Origin: Phenylobacterium sp. J426 | GTDB taxonomy: Bacteria > Pseudomonadota > Alphaproteobacteria > Caulobacterales > Caulobacteraceae | NCBI RefSeq assembly: GCF_024699945.1 | Contig: NZ_JAJOMY010000001.1 | Coordinates: 1,116,001 to 1,180,000, forward strand | Reading direction: 5' to 3' | Length of the DNA stretch: 64,000 nucleotides | Shown here: positions 57,030 to 64,000 of the stretch, in pieces | How positions within the stretch are numbered: position 1 is the first letter of the stretch | Layout of the letters: each line of letters begins with the position of its first letter | Notes under the pieces: model-generated | Database searches by the model: none | What the model saw: only the letters and a program-made list of their open reading frames with translations | What the model was told of the DNA's origin: nothing | Position numbers and translations under genes: made by a program

Positions 57030-59097
57030 ATGAAGTTGCCTGCCGCCGCCGCGCTCACCCTTGCCCTGCTGTCCGGCCCCGCCCTGGCGCAGGACGATCC
57101 CTTTCTCTGGTTGGAAGGGGTCGATGATCCCAAGGCGCTCGCGTGGGCCGAAGCCGAGAACGTCAAGACCGCCGATGTCCTGGAGAAGGACCCGCGCTAC
57201 GCCCCGATGCTGGCCGAGGCGCGGGCGATCTTCACCGCCAAGGACCGCATCCCGACGCCGCAGTTCCGGGCGGGGGGGCATCGACAACCTGTGGCAGGAC
57301 GCCGAGCACCCGCACGGCCTCTGGCGCCATACGAGCGAGGCCTCCTACCGCACGGCGGCGCCCGCCTGGGAGACACTGGTCGACGTCGACGCACTGGCCA
57401 GGGCCGAGGGCAAGCGCTGGTTCCTCAAGGGGGCGGTCTGCCTCAAGCCCGCCGAGACCACCTGCCTGGTGCGCCTCTCCAACGGCGGCGGCGACGCCGT
57501 CGAGCTGCGCGAGTTCGACACCCGCAGCAAGCGGTTCGTTGACGGCGGGTTCCGCTTCGCCGAGGGCAAGCAGTACGTCCAGTGGCTGGACCGCGACACG
57601 CTCGCCGTCGCCCGCGAGTGGACGCCCGGCGAGGTCACGGCGTCGGGCTATCCCTACGTCGCCAAGCTCGTGGGCCGCGACGGCTCGGCGCGTGAGGTGT
57701 TCCGCGGGCAGAAGGCCGACATGTCGGCGGCCGCCAGCGTGCTGCGCGGCGCAGGCTCACGGGTCGACGGCGTGCTGATCACCCGCAACGTGACCTTCTA
57801 CGAGCGCGAGTTCAGCCTGCTCGGTGAAAAAGGGCTGATCCCGGTGCCGCTCGCCCGCAAGGCCGAGGAAGAGGCCTATGTCGACGGCCAGGTCGTCTTC
57901 AGCCTGCAGGAGGCCTGGGGCGGCTTCCAGCCGGGCGCTCTGATCGCCTACGACCTCGCGGCCCTGAAGGCGGACCCGAAGTCCGCCAAGCCGAAGCTCA
58001 TCTTCCAGCCCGGTCCGCGCCAGGCCGTGCAGCAGGTCTCGTCCACCGACGGCAAGCTGGTAGTCGTGCTGCTGGAGGACGTGAAGGGCGCGGTCGACGT
58101 CTATGATGTCCAGGCCGGCCGGTGGACGGCCAGGCGGCTGCCGCTGCCGAAGGACGCCAACATCAACCTCGTCGACACGGCCGGCTCGGACGACGAGCTG
58201 TTCGTCACCGTCGAGAGCTTCCTCACGCCCACCAGCCTGTGGCTCGCCGACGCCGACGCCGGCACGGCAGCCCAGGTGAAGGCGCTGCCGGCGCGTTTCG
58301 ACGCTTCGACCCACGTGGTGGAGCAGTTCTGGGCGACGTCCTCCGACGGGGCGAAGATTCCCTACTTCGTGGTTCGGCCGAAGGCGGCGAAGCTCGACGG
58401 CAGCCTGCCGACACTGATGTATGGCTACGGCGGCTTCCAGGTCGCCAAGCCGCCGATCTACATGCCCGAAGCGGGCAAGCTGTGGATGGAACGCGGCGGC
58501 GCCTACGTTATCGCCAACATCCGCGGCGGCGGTGAGTTCGGCCCCGCCTGGCACCAGTCGGTGCTGCGCGAAAAGCGCCAGCTCGCCTTCGACGACTTCG
58601 CCGCGGTGGCTCGCGACCTCGCCGCCCGCAAGATCACCTCGGCCCGCCGGCTCGGCATCTACGGCCGCTCCAACGGCGGCGTGCTGACCACCGTCTCGAT
58701 GACCCAGCATCCCGAGCTGTGGAACGCAGTGGTGGTGGAGAGCCCCCTGATCGACATGCTGCGCTATCACAAGCTGTCGGCGGGCGCGTCTTGGGTGGGC
58801 GAGTACGGCGATCCGGACGTGCCGGGCGACCGGGCGTTCATCGCCAAGTACTCGGGCTACCAGGCGCTGAAGCCGGGCGTGGAGTATCCCCTGGCCTACA
58901 TCACCACCAACACCCGCGACGACCGGGTGCACCCGGGCCATGCGCGCAAGTACGCGGCGATGTTGCAGAAGCTGGGCGTGCCGTACCTCTACTACGAGCA
59001 GACGTTCGGCGGGCACGCCAACGACGCCGACCCCGAGCTGAACGCCCGGCGCTGGGCCCGGCACTATGTGTACCTGGCCCAGCGGCTGATGGATTGA
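57030..59097 (+). CDS. Prolyl oligopeptidase family serine peptidase (S9A), frame broken once
   Basis: Secreted S9 peptidase. A signal peptide (LPAAAALTLALLSGPALA) precedes the N-terminal segment DDPFLWLEGVDDPKALAWAE and a beta-propeller (residues about 80-410). The alpha/beta-hydrolase domain has Ser in YGRSNGGVLTT, Asp in NTRDDRVHPGHARK and His in GGHANDADPE, plus ANIRGGGEFGPAWHQ. The first 83 residues are in one frame; the rest is in another, changing at a G7 run (57273-57279). Six Gs restore RAGGIDNLWQDAEHPHG and a 688-aa product of normal length. It is divergent from the hybrid kinase. Sequencing insertion likely. Confidence 0.92.
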
Positions 59098-59101
59098 GGC
59101 C

Positions 59102-59998
59102 TCAGGCCTCCTTCAGCACCTCGGCCAGCAGGCGCCCTTCGGCGCGTCGGTTCGAGCCGGCCCGCCAGGCCACGACGATCTCGCGGGCGGGGTGGTCGGC
59201 ATCGATCGGCCGCACCGCAACGGGCGCGGCGTCCGCCAATCCGGCGGTCACCGCCATCTTCGGGATGAACGTCACCCCGAGCCCGGAGCCTACCATCTGC
59301 ACCACGGTCGGCAGTGACGTGGCGGCGAACGGTTCCTCTCCCGCCGCGCTGCGCGGCGCGTTTAGCCGGCAGGCCGACAGGGAGTGCTCCCGCAGGCAGT
59401 GGCCGTCCTCGAGCAGGATCAGGTTTTCGCGGGCCAGCGCCTCCGGCGAGGCGGACTTGCCGCGGGCCAACGGGTGATCGGCGGGCACGGCGGCCATCAG
59501 TTCGTCGTCCGAGACGTGCGCCCATTCCAGGCCCTGGGTGTCGAACGGCAGCGCGATCAAGGCCGCGTCGAGGCGGCCGGCCTTGAGTTGGGCGATCAGC
59601 CGCTGGGTCAGGTCTTCGCGCAGGAAAAGGCGCAGCTTCGGAAAGCGCTCCCGCAGCAACGGCAGCACGGCCGGCAGGAGAAAGGGCGCGATGGTCGGAA
59701 TGACGCCCAGCCGGAAACGACCGGTCAGGGGCTGGCCGGCGTTCTTGGCCGCCTCGACGAGCTCCTCGGCCTCGTTGAGGATCGCTGTGGCCCGTCGGAG
59801 CGCCTCCTCACCCACGGGCGTCAGGATCACACCCGAGCGCGCCCGGTCGACCACGGCGGCGCCGAGGGTCCGCTCCAGCTCCTGGATCCCGGCCGAGAGC
59901 GTGGGCTGAGTCACGTGAGCCGCCTCCGCGGCGCGTCCGAAGGTCCCGTGCTCGGCGAGCAGCTTCAGGTACTGCAGCTGGCGGATCGTGGGCAGCAT
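59102..59998 (-). CDS. oxyR: Hydrogen peroxide-sensing LysR regulator OxyR
   Basis: Redox-activated LysR regulator of peroxide defence. At 298 aa, the HTH is TFGRAAEAAHVTQPTLSAGI (residues about 19-38). The redox pair is Cys201 and Cys210 in DGHCLREHSLSACR, with the spacing of nine residues seen in E. coli Cys199/Cys208. GVIPTIAPFLLPAVLPLLRE is also OxyR-like. Start 59998 (MLPTIRQLQYLK) is taken over an open extension to 60019. A palindrome ATAG-N7-CTAT lies 42 bp upstream. No katG or ahpC is adjacent within the window. Confidence 0.94.
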   Translation of the reverse strand: MLPTIRQLQYLKLLAEHGTFGRAAEAAHVTQPTLSAGIQELERTLGAAVVDRARSGVILTPVGEEALRRATAILNEAEELVEAAKNAGQPLTGRFRLGVIPTIAPFLLPAVLPLLRERFPKLRLFLREDLTQRLIAQLKAGRLDAALIALPFDTQGLEWAHVSDDELMAAVPADHPLARGKSASPEALARENLILLEDGHCLREHSLSACRLNAPRSAAGEEPFAATSLPTVVQMVGSGLGVTFIPKMAVTAGLADAAPVAVRPIDADHPAREIVVAWRAGSNRRAEGRLLAEVLKEA

Positions 59999-60039
59999 CA
60001 CGGTGGACCATCCTGACAAATGACGGCCGAAAGGCGCCG

Positions 60040-60054
60040 ATAGCCGGGGTCTAT
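60040..60054. promoter_or_regulatory. OxyR-like operator upstream of oxyR
   Basis: ATAG (60040-60043), 7 nt, CTAT (60051-60054): the exact flanks of the OxyR consensus ATAG-N7-CTAT. The inner T and A of the fuller consensus do not match. It lies 42 bp before the oxyR start codon, where an autoregulatory site is expected; a second inverted repeat CCAAT/ATTGG lies just beyond it. Confidence 0.5.
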
Positions 60055-60226
60055 TCCAATCTCAAAAACAATCGATTGGCCATGTCTGTTACCGATCACT
60101 ATTTCCCCGCCATCGACGGCGGGCGCGTGATCCTTCCACCCCGCCGCCATTCTGAAGCTGTGTCACACACCGCACTTCAGTCGGCCCCGGGGGGCGCAGC
60201 CCTCCTCCCCCCATGCGTCTCCCGGG

Positions 60227-61702
60227 TTACCGACTTCCCCGACCATCGAGATCGCCGAAGGCGTCCGCCAGCTTCGCCACGCCGCCGGCCATGCTGCGCG
60301 CCGGGAAGCCGGTGAAGCCCAGCAATAGTCCTGGCCGCGCCCGAGCCGTGCGGTAGAGCGGGCTGATGGCCCGCACCGTCACGCCGCGGCCGGCCGCAGC
60401 GTCCTGGACCGCAACGTCATCGCCGCCATCCTTGAGGAACGCCATCAGGTGCATGCCCTGATCCGGGACGTCGACCTCGAGGCGGTCGCCCAGCCTGGCG
60501 GTCAGCGCTTCGGCCAGAACGTCGCGCTGCGTCCGGTAGGCGAGACGCCGCCGGCGGATGTGGGCCGCGAACTGGCCGCTCTCCATGAAGTCCAGCATCA
60601 CCGCCTGGGTCAGGGTCGGCGGCTGCCGGTCGGTCAGCTGGCGGGCCTTGGCCAGGGCGCCCGCCAAGGGTCGCGGCGCGACCATGTAGCCGAGCCGCAG
60701 CCCCGGAAAGAGCGCCTTGTTGAGGGTGCCGACGTAGATCACCCGCTCACCTCCATCGAGCCCTTGCAAGGCGGCGAGCGGCGGGCCGGCGTAACGGAAC
60801 TCCGAGGAGTAGTCGTCCTCGACGATCCAGGCGCCGGCCTCGCGCGCCCACGCCAGCAGCTCGAGCCTGCGGCCCATCGAGAGCGTGACGCCCAGCGGGT
60901 ACTGGTGGGACGGCGTCACGAAGGCGAGCCGGGCTCCGGGCGCGGCGGCGACGCCCGCGGACACGTCCAGCCCGGCGCGATCCACAGGCACGGCGTGCAG
61001 CTCGGCCCCGGCCGCGCTCAGCGCGTGCCAGGTCGGCTGGTAGCCGGGATCCTCCATCCACACCGGGTCGCCGGGCTGCAGCAGGACGCGCACGGCGATG
61101 TCGACAGCATGCTGCGCGCCTGCCGTGATGATCACTTGGTCCGGTTCGCAGACCACGCCACGGGCGGCGCGCAGATAGTCGGCCACCACCGCGCGGAGCC
61201 GCGGCTCGCCGCGGGGATCGGAGTAGCCGAAGTGCACAGGCTCCAGCGTGCGCAGCGCCCGTCGCGTAGAGGCGGCCCAGGCGTCCAGCGCACGGGCGTC
61301 CATCAGCGTACGGCCGTTGGAGAACAGCCGCTCGCCCGCCGCGGCCGGCGGCAGGGAAACGGCCTCCAGCGCCCGCAGGCCGGGTGGCGCTTCGGGCGCC
61401 GGCCCGGCCGCCAGGCGGTATGGGGTCTTCAGGTCCAGAACGCCGGAGAGGTCGCCGCAGACATAGGTGCCTGAGCCCGGCCGGCCCTCGGCGTAGCCTT
61501 CCGCCAGCAGCAGGTCGTAGGCCGCAACCACGGAGGCGCGCGAGACGCCCAGTCGCTGGGCGAGGTCGCGGCTGGACGGCAGCCGGCCGCCGGGCTTCAG
61601 GGCGCCGGTGTGGATCGCATCTCGGACCTGGTCGTACACCTGGCGGATGACCGGCCCGCCGGAACGGGGCGCTTGCCACGGATAGATCTCGGACCAGCTC
61701 AT
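60227..61702 (-). CDS. MocR-type regulator: GntR winged helix fused to PLP aminotransferase fold
   Basis: A 491-aa MocR/PdxR-type regulator. The N-terminal GntR HTH (residues about 18-85) contains VYDQVRDAIHTGALKPGGRL and SSRDLAQRLGVSRASVVAAY. The fold-type I aminotransferase domain keeps the PLP lysine in YVGTLNKALFPGLRLGYM and contacts such as EDPGYQPTWHAL and EDDYSSEFRYAGPPL. Members sense PLP or an aminated metabolite. It is divergent from a PNPOx-like gene (94-bp gap) that carries 10-bp direct repeats, a classic MocR arrangement. A pyridoxine-related function is therefore likely (inference). Confidence 0.92.
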   Translation of the reverse strand: MSWSEIYPWQAPRSGGPVIRQVYDQVRDAIHTGALKPGGRLPSSRDLAQRLGVSRASVVAAYDLLLAEGYAEGRPGSGTYVCGDLSGVLDLKTPYRLAAGPAPEAPPGLRALEAVSLPPAAAGERLFSNGRTLMDARALDAWAASTRRALRTLEPVHFGYSDPRGEPRLRAVVADYLRAARGVVCEPDQVIITAGAQHAVDIAVRVLLQPGDPVWMEDPGYQPTWHALSAAGAELHAVPVDRAGLDVSAGVAAAPGARLAFVTPSHQYPLGVTLSMGRRLELLAWAREAGAWIVEDDYSSEFRYAGPPLAALQGLDGGERVIYVGTLNKALFPGLRLGYMVAPRPLAGALAKARQLTDRQPPTLTQAVMLDFMESGQFAAHIRRRRLAYRTQRDVLAEALTARLGDRLEVDVPDQGMHLMAFLKDGGDDVAVQDAAAGRGVTVRAISPLYRTARARPGLLLGFTGFPARSMAGGVAKLADAFGDLDGRGSR

Positions 61703-61709
61703 CGTCGTT

Positions 61710-61742
61710 CCAAGTGGACTGCTGCTCCCGGCCCAACTGGAC
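61710..61742. promoter_or_regulatory. MocR direct-repeat operator candidate
   Basis: CCAAGTGGAC (61710-61719) and CCAACTGGAC (61733-61742) match at 9 of 10 positions and are spaced 23 bp, about two helical turns. They lie between the MocR-type regulator and the PNPOx-like gene. Direct repeats are the usual binding sites of MocR proteins; binding here is inferred. Confidence 0.5.
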
Positions 61743-61796
61743 CTGCCTTCCAGACCACATATGGCCTAGCTGCGACCTCCTGAGAAGGAGGTCGCC

Positions 61797-62516
61797 ATGG
61801 ACGGGTCCGCGCCGCCGCAGTTCCACCCCACCCCGCGGTCGCAGGTGCGTCGCCGGCCCCAGCGGGCAGCCTATGACGAGGCGACCGTCTTCTCGATCCT
61901 GGACGCCGGGCTGATGGCGCACGTCGGCTACGTGATCGAGGGGCAGCCGTTCGTCACGCCGACGGCCTACTGGCGCGAGGGCCGCACCCTCTATTGGCAT
62001 GGCTCGGCGGCGAGCCGGATGTTGGACGCCGTCGGCGACGGCGCGCCCGTCTGCGTGACGGTCAGCTTCCTGGACGGCCTGATCGTCGGCCGCTCTGGCA
62101 TCACCCACTCGGTCAACTACCGTTCGGTCATGGCCTATGGCACGGCTCGCGTGGTCGCTGATCCGACAGCCAAGCGCGCGGCCATGGAGGCCTTCATCGA
62201 CCGGCTGTACGCGGGGCGGAACGTCAAGCTGCGCCCCACGACGGACGCCGAGCTCGCCGCCATCACCCTTGTCGCGATGAAAATCGAGGAGGCCTCGGCG
62301 AAGATGAAGGCCACGGCCCCCGCCGAGCTGCCGGCCGACGAAGGCTGGACGGCCTGGTCCGGCGTGCTGCCCGTCGAGACCCGCATCGGTCCGGCGATCG
62401 CCGAACCTCGGGAAGGCCCACGCACGGACGACCTTTCGCCCTACGGCCCCGGCGTGCGGCTCGACGAAGCGCTCACTCGGGCTTGCCGGTCTCCACGTAG
62501 CGCGCGAAACGCCTGA
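61797..62516 (+). CDS. Pyridoxamine 5'-phosphate oxidase-like flavoprotein
   Basis: A 239-aa protein of the PNPOx-like split-barrel family, binding FMN or a related flavin. Characteristic segments are AAYDEATVFSILDAGLMAHV, YVIEGQPFVTPTAYWREGRT and LYWHGSAASRMLDAVGDGAP, then VCVTVSFLDGLIVGRSGITH and NYRSVMAYGTARVV. Start 61797 has a perfect AAGGAGG ribosome binding site. It is divergent from the MocR-type regulator, its likely controller. Its last 44 bp overlap the convergent SRPBCC gene. Exact substrate is unknown. Confidence 0.9.
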   Translation: MDGSAPPQFHPTPRSQVRRRPQRAAYDEATVFSILDAGLMAHVGYVIEGQPFVTPTAYWREGRTLYWHGSAASRMLDAVGDGAPVCVTVSFLDGLIVGRSGITHSVNYRSVMAYGTARVVADPTAKRAAMEAFIDRLYAGRNVKLRPTTDAELAAITLVAMKIEEASAKMKATAPAELPADEGWTAWSGVLPVETRIGPAIAEPREGPRTDDLSPYGPGVRLDEALTRACRSPRSARNA

Positions 62517-63000
62517 AGCCTTCGCCCATGACACCGTCGGCGGCGGGCGCGAGCGTCGTCACGAAGTCCCGGGCGCCGGCGACGTTGTAGGTCATCACCA
62601 CCTCCGTGCCGCCGGCGTTCGGCTTGAGATCGAAGGCCCAGGCCGCGCCGACGCCCTCGTCCTGCAGCGGCCCGAGCGCCGCCGCGACGCGCACCTGCTT
62701 GTTGGGGATCACCAGCTCGACGACCCCGTGGCGCACGCCGCCCCCGCCGGGCAGGGCCTCGCAGTAGCAGGCGTTGGCGGCGAGCGGCATCGAGAGGTTC
62801 GACGCCTGGCCGGAATAGGTGTGCGCAGGGCTCCACCATCGGTCGATCTCGCCGATCGCCCTGAACACCTTCTCGGGCGATGCGGCCACCTTGGCCGTAT
62901 ATTTGAGCCGGAAGCCATAGCTCCCCTTGTCGACCACCTCGGCCGAGGCGGCGCCGCCGAAGCTCAGCGCCGCAAGGAAGGCCAGGAGTGCGTTTCTCAT
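62473..63000 (-). CDS. SRPBCC/START-like secreted protein
   Basis: A 175-aa SRPBCC (polyketide cyclase/START-like) protein. A signal peptide (LLAFLAALSFGGAASA) precedes the fold: FRLKYTAKVAASPEKVFRAI (N-terminal strand and helix), GEIDRWWSPAHTYSGQASNL, VRHGVVELVIPNKQVRVAAA and the C-terminal helix GVMGEGFRRFARYVETGKPE. Probably binds a hydrophobic ligand in the periplasm. Its 3' end overlaps the convergent PNPOx gene by 44 bp. It is 14 bp downstream of murI on the same strand, so may be co-transcribed. Confidence 0.86.
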   Translation of the reverse strand: MRNALLAFLAALSFGGAASAEVVDKGSYGFRLKYTAKVAASPEKVFRAIGEIDRWWSPAHTYSGQASNLSMPLAANACYCEALPGGGGVRHGVVELVIPNKQVRVAAALGPLQDEGVGAAWAFDLKPNAGGTEVVMTYNVAGARDFVTTLAPAADGVMGEGFRRFARYVETGKPE

Positions 63001-63014
63001 CGTAAGCCCCCGGT

Positions 63015-63866
63015 TCAGGCCGGCTCGAAGCTTAGCGGCGCTCCCCAGAAGGTCTCAACCAGACTGTGCTGTGCGCCAGGCTTGCCGGTCGTCAGGAAGC
63101 GCCGACCGCCGCCGCGCCCGGCGTCGAACTCCGGATGCCGTTCCATGTAGCGCGCCAGCGCGTCGGCTGTGGCTTCCGGCTGGCGGATCAGCGGCGTGCC
63201 GGGCGGCAGGGCCTCCTGGAAGAGGTCGGCGGTGATTTCGTAGTGGGTGCAGCCCAGGATCGCCCGGTCCGGCGCGCGGCCAATGCGGGTGGTCAGCGCC
63301 TTCACATGGCCCTGGATCACCGCCGCGAGCTCGTCCCGCGAGGCGCCGCTCTCGATCATCCGCGCCAGCTCCGGGCACGGCTCGGAGAAGACGGCGACGT
63401 CCTGGCGGCGCTTGTCGATCTCGATCTCGTAGACCCTGCTGTTCGCCGTGGCCGGCGTCGAGAAGATGCCGAGGATGTCCAGCTTCTCGATCTTGTCGCC
63501 GCGGCGCTCGGCCTCGTGCTCCCAGGGCAGCCCGGTGGCCGCCTCGATGGTGGGCACCACGATCCCCAAGACGTTCACGGGCCGGCCCAGCGCCTTTCGA
63601 TAGCCGGGCAGCCAGGTCTGCTGCAGCCGCCGCAGCGCGACGCTGGCGGCGGTGTTGCAGGCCAGCACGACCACGTCGCAGCCTTCTTCGAACAGCCGGA
63701 TGCAGCCGGCCTTCGTCAGCTCGACGATCTCCTCGCCGGGCCGGCCGCCGTAGGGAGCGTTGGCCTGGTCGGCCAGATAGAAGAAGTCGGCGTCGGGGAA
63801 GCGCTCCACGAGCCTGTGATGGACGGTCAGACCGCCCACGCCGGAGTCGAATACGCCGATGGCCAT
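63015..63866 (-). CDS. murI: Glutamate racemase MurI
   Basis: Makes D-glutamate for peptidoglycan. At 283 aa it has all signature motifs: GVFDSGVGGLTV (residues about 4-15, catalytic acid), ADQANAPYGGRPGEEI, VLACNTAASVALRRL (first catalytic Cys) and AILGCTHYEI (second catalytic Cys). ATG 63866 is the start. The SRPBCC gene follows 14 bp downstream. The remaining 134 bp to the window end hold no gene I can support. Confidence 0.96.
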   Translation of the reverse strand: MAIGVFDSGVGGLTVHHRLVERFPDADFFYLADQANAPYGGRPGEEIVELTKAGCIRLFEEGCDVVVLACNTAASVALRRLQQTWLPGYRKALGRPVNVLGIVVPTIEAATGLPWEHEAERRGDKIEKLDILGIFSTPATANSRVYEIEIDKRRQDVAVFSEPCPELARMIESGASRDELAAVIQGHVKALTTRIGRAPDRAILGCTHYEITADLFQEALPPGTPLIRQPEATADALARYMERHPEFDAGRGGGRRFLTTGKPGAQHSLVETFWGAPLSFEPA

Positions 63867-64000
63867 GCCCGCTGCTTAGACTGCGTCCCGCCCGGCCGCT
63901 AGACGGCCTGAGCGGCCCTGCGAAAACGGTGGCCACATCAAGCCAGGGTCACGTGACGTTCAGGCGCGTTCCTGCTTAACCTCCGGCCCAAAGTTCGATC

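Noticed and set aside
60188..60212. GC-only hairpin downstream of the MocR-type gene
   Set aside because: Runs of C and G give a stem on paper, but there is no U-tract and the pairing is low complexity.
60076..60315. 79-codon frame between oxyR and the MocR gene
   Set aside because: The second half is arginine-rich antisense of the MocR gene, and the first half has no recognisable features.

Overview
The window is a high-GC (about two-thirds G+C), densely coded stretch of a Gram-negative alphaproteobacterial chromosome. Gene content and order (lptC-lptA-lptB near rpoN and hpf, mdh/sucCDAB, acnA beside ccmABCDG, dapF-mtaB-ftsY-yciB, DUF2794, an NDUFA9-like protein beside uppP) point to Caulobacteraceae, most likely Phenylobacterium or a close relative. 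That placement is inferred from family knowledge, not from a database search. About 66 protein genes and one tRNA (Leu, CAG) are supported. No insertion sequence, CRISPR array, integrase, prophage or rRNA was seen.

Layout. 1-3000 (minus): hpf, exoD-like, rpoN. 3000-10500: an accessory block with a GST, a WYL-type regulator, a secreted protein, an orphan terminase-small-subunit-like protein, and an iron module (PepSY membrane protein, TonB receptor with a Fur-like box, LysR regulator). 10487-13080 (minus): lptC-lptA-lptB for LPS transport and a short RNase D. 13184-15199: tRNA-Leu, NDUFA9-like protein, uppP. 15410-21401 (plus): gltD-gltB glutamate synthase. 21408-23724: divergent HTH-citrate synthase fusion and a CitA-like citrate synthase. 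23782-30211 (minus): sucC-sucD-sucA-sucB. 30374-34640: DUF2306 membrane protein, membrane-bound LytTR regulator, GNAT, and two tandem LprI-like envelope proteins. 34696-35685: mdh. 35771-41321: HIT, DUF2237, ThpR, SGNH esterase, Bax-inhibitor-1, DUF2794, DUF1223 and unknowns. 41384-44074: acnA. 44300-48230: cytochrome c maturation genes ccmABCDG with two unrelated genes inserted. 48297-52610: small proteins, a glycosyltransferase, MarR, ftsY-yciB, TRIC channel. 52612-55120 (minus): dapF-mtaB-GFA. 55170-63866: hybrid histidine kinase, prolyl oligopeptidase, oxyR, MocR-type regulator divergent from a PNPOx-like protein, SRPBCC protein, murI.

How the genes work together. Most of the window is core metabolism: TCA-cycle enzymes (SucCDAB, Mdh, AcnA), ammonium assimilation (GltBD), cell-envelope biogenesis (LptABC, UppP, DapF, MurI), respiration (Ccm), translation and targeting (Hpf, MtaB, tRNA-Leu, FtsY). 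Short accessory blocks with local regulators and visible operator-like repeats are interspersed.

A striking property of the sequence itself is that 12 conserved or otherwise coherent genes carry 13 single-base frameshifts, most in C/G runs and most of them one base too many. They include likely essential genes (lptA, gltB, ccmB, ccmC). This looks far more like uncorrected sequencing indels than pseudogenisation. I annotate these loci over their full intended extent and say where each frame breaks. I found no clearly new defence or mobile system. The best leads for something under-described are the HTH-citrate synthase pair with its TTGAT operator-like array, the tandem LprI-like proteins, the membrane LytTR/DUF2306 pair, and the WYL regulator with two related palindromes.
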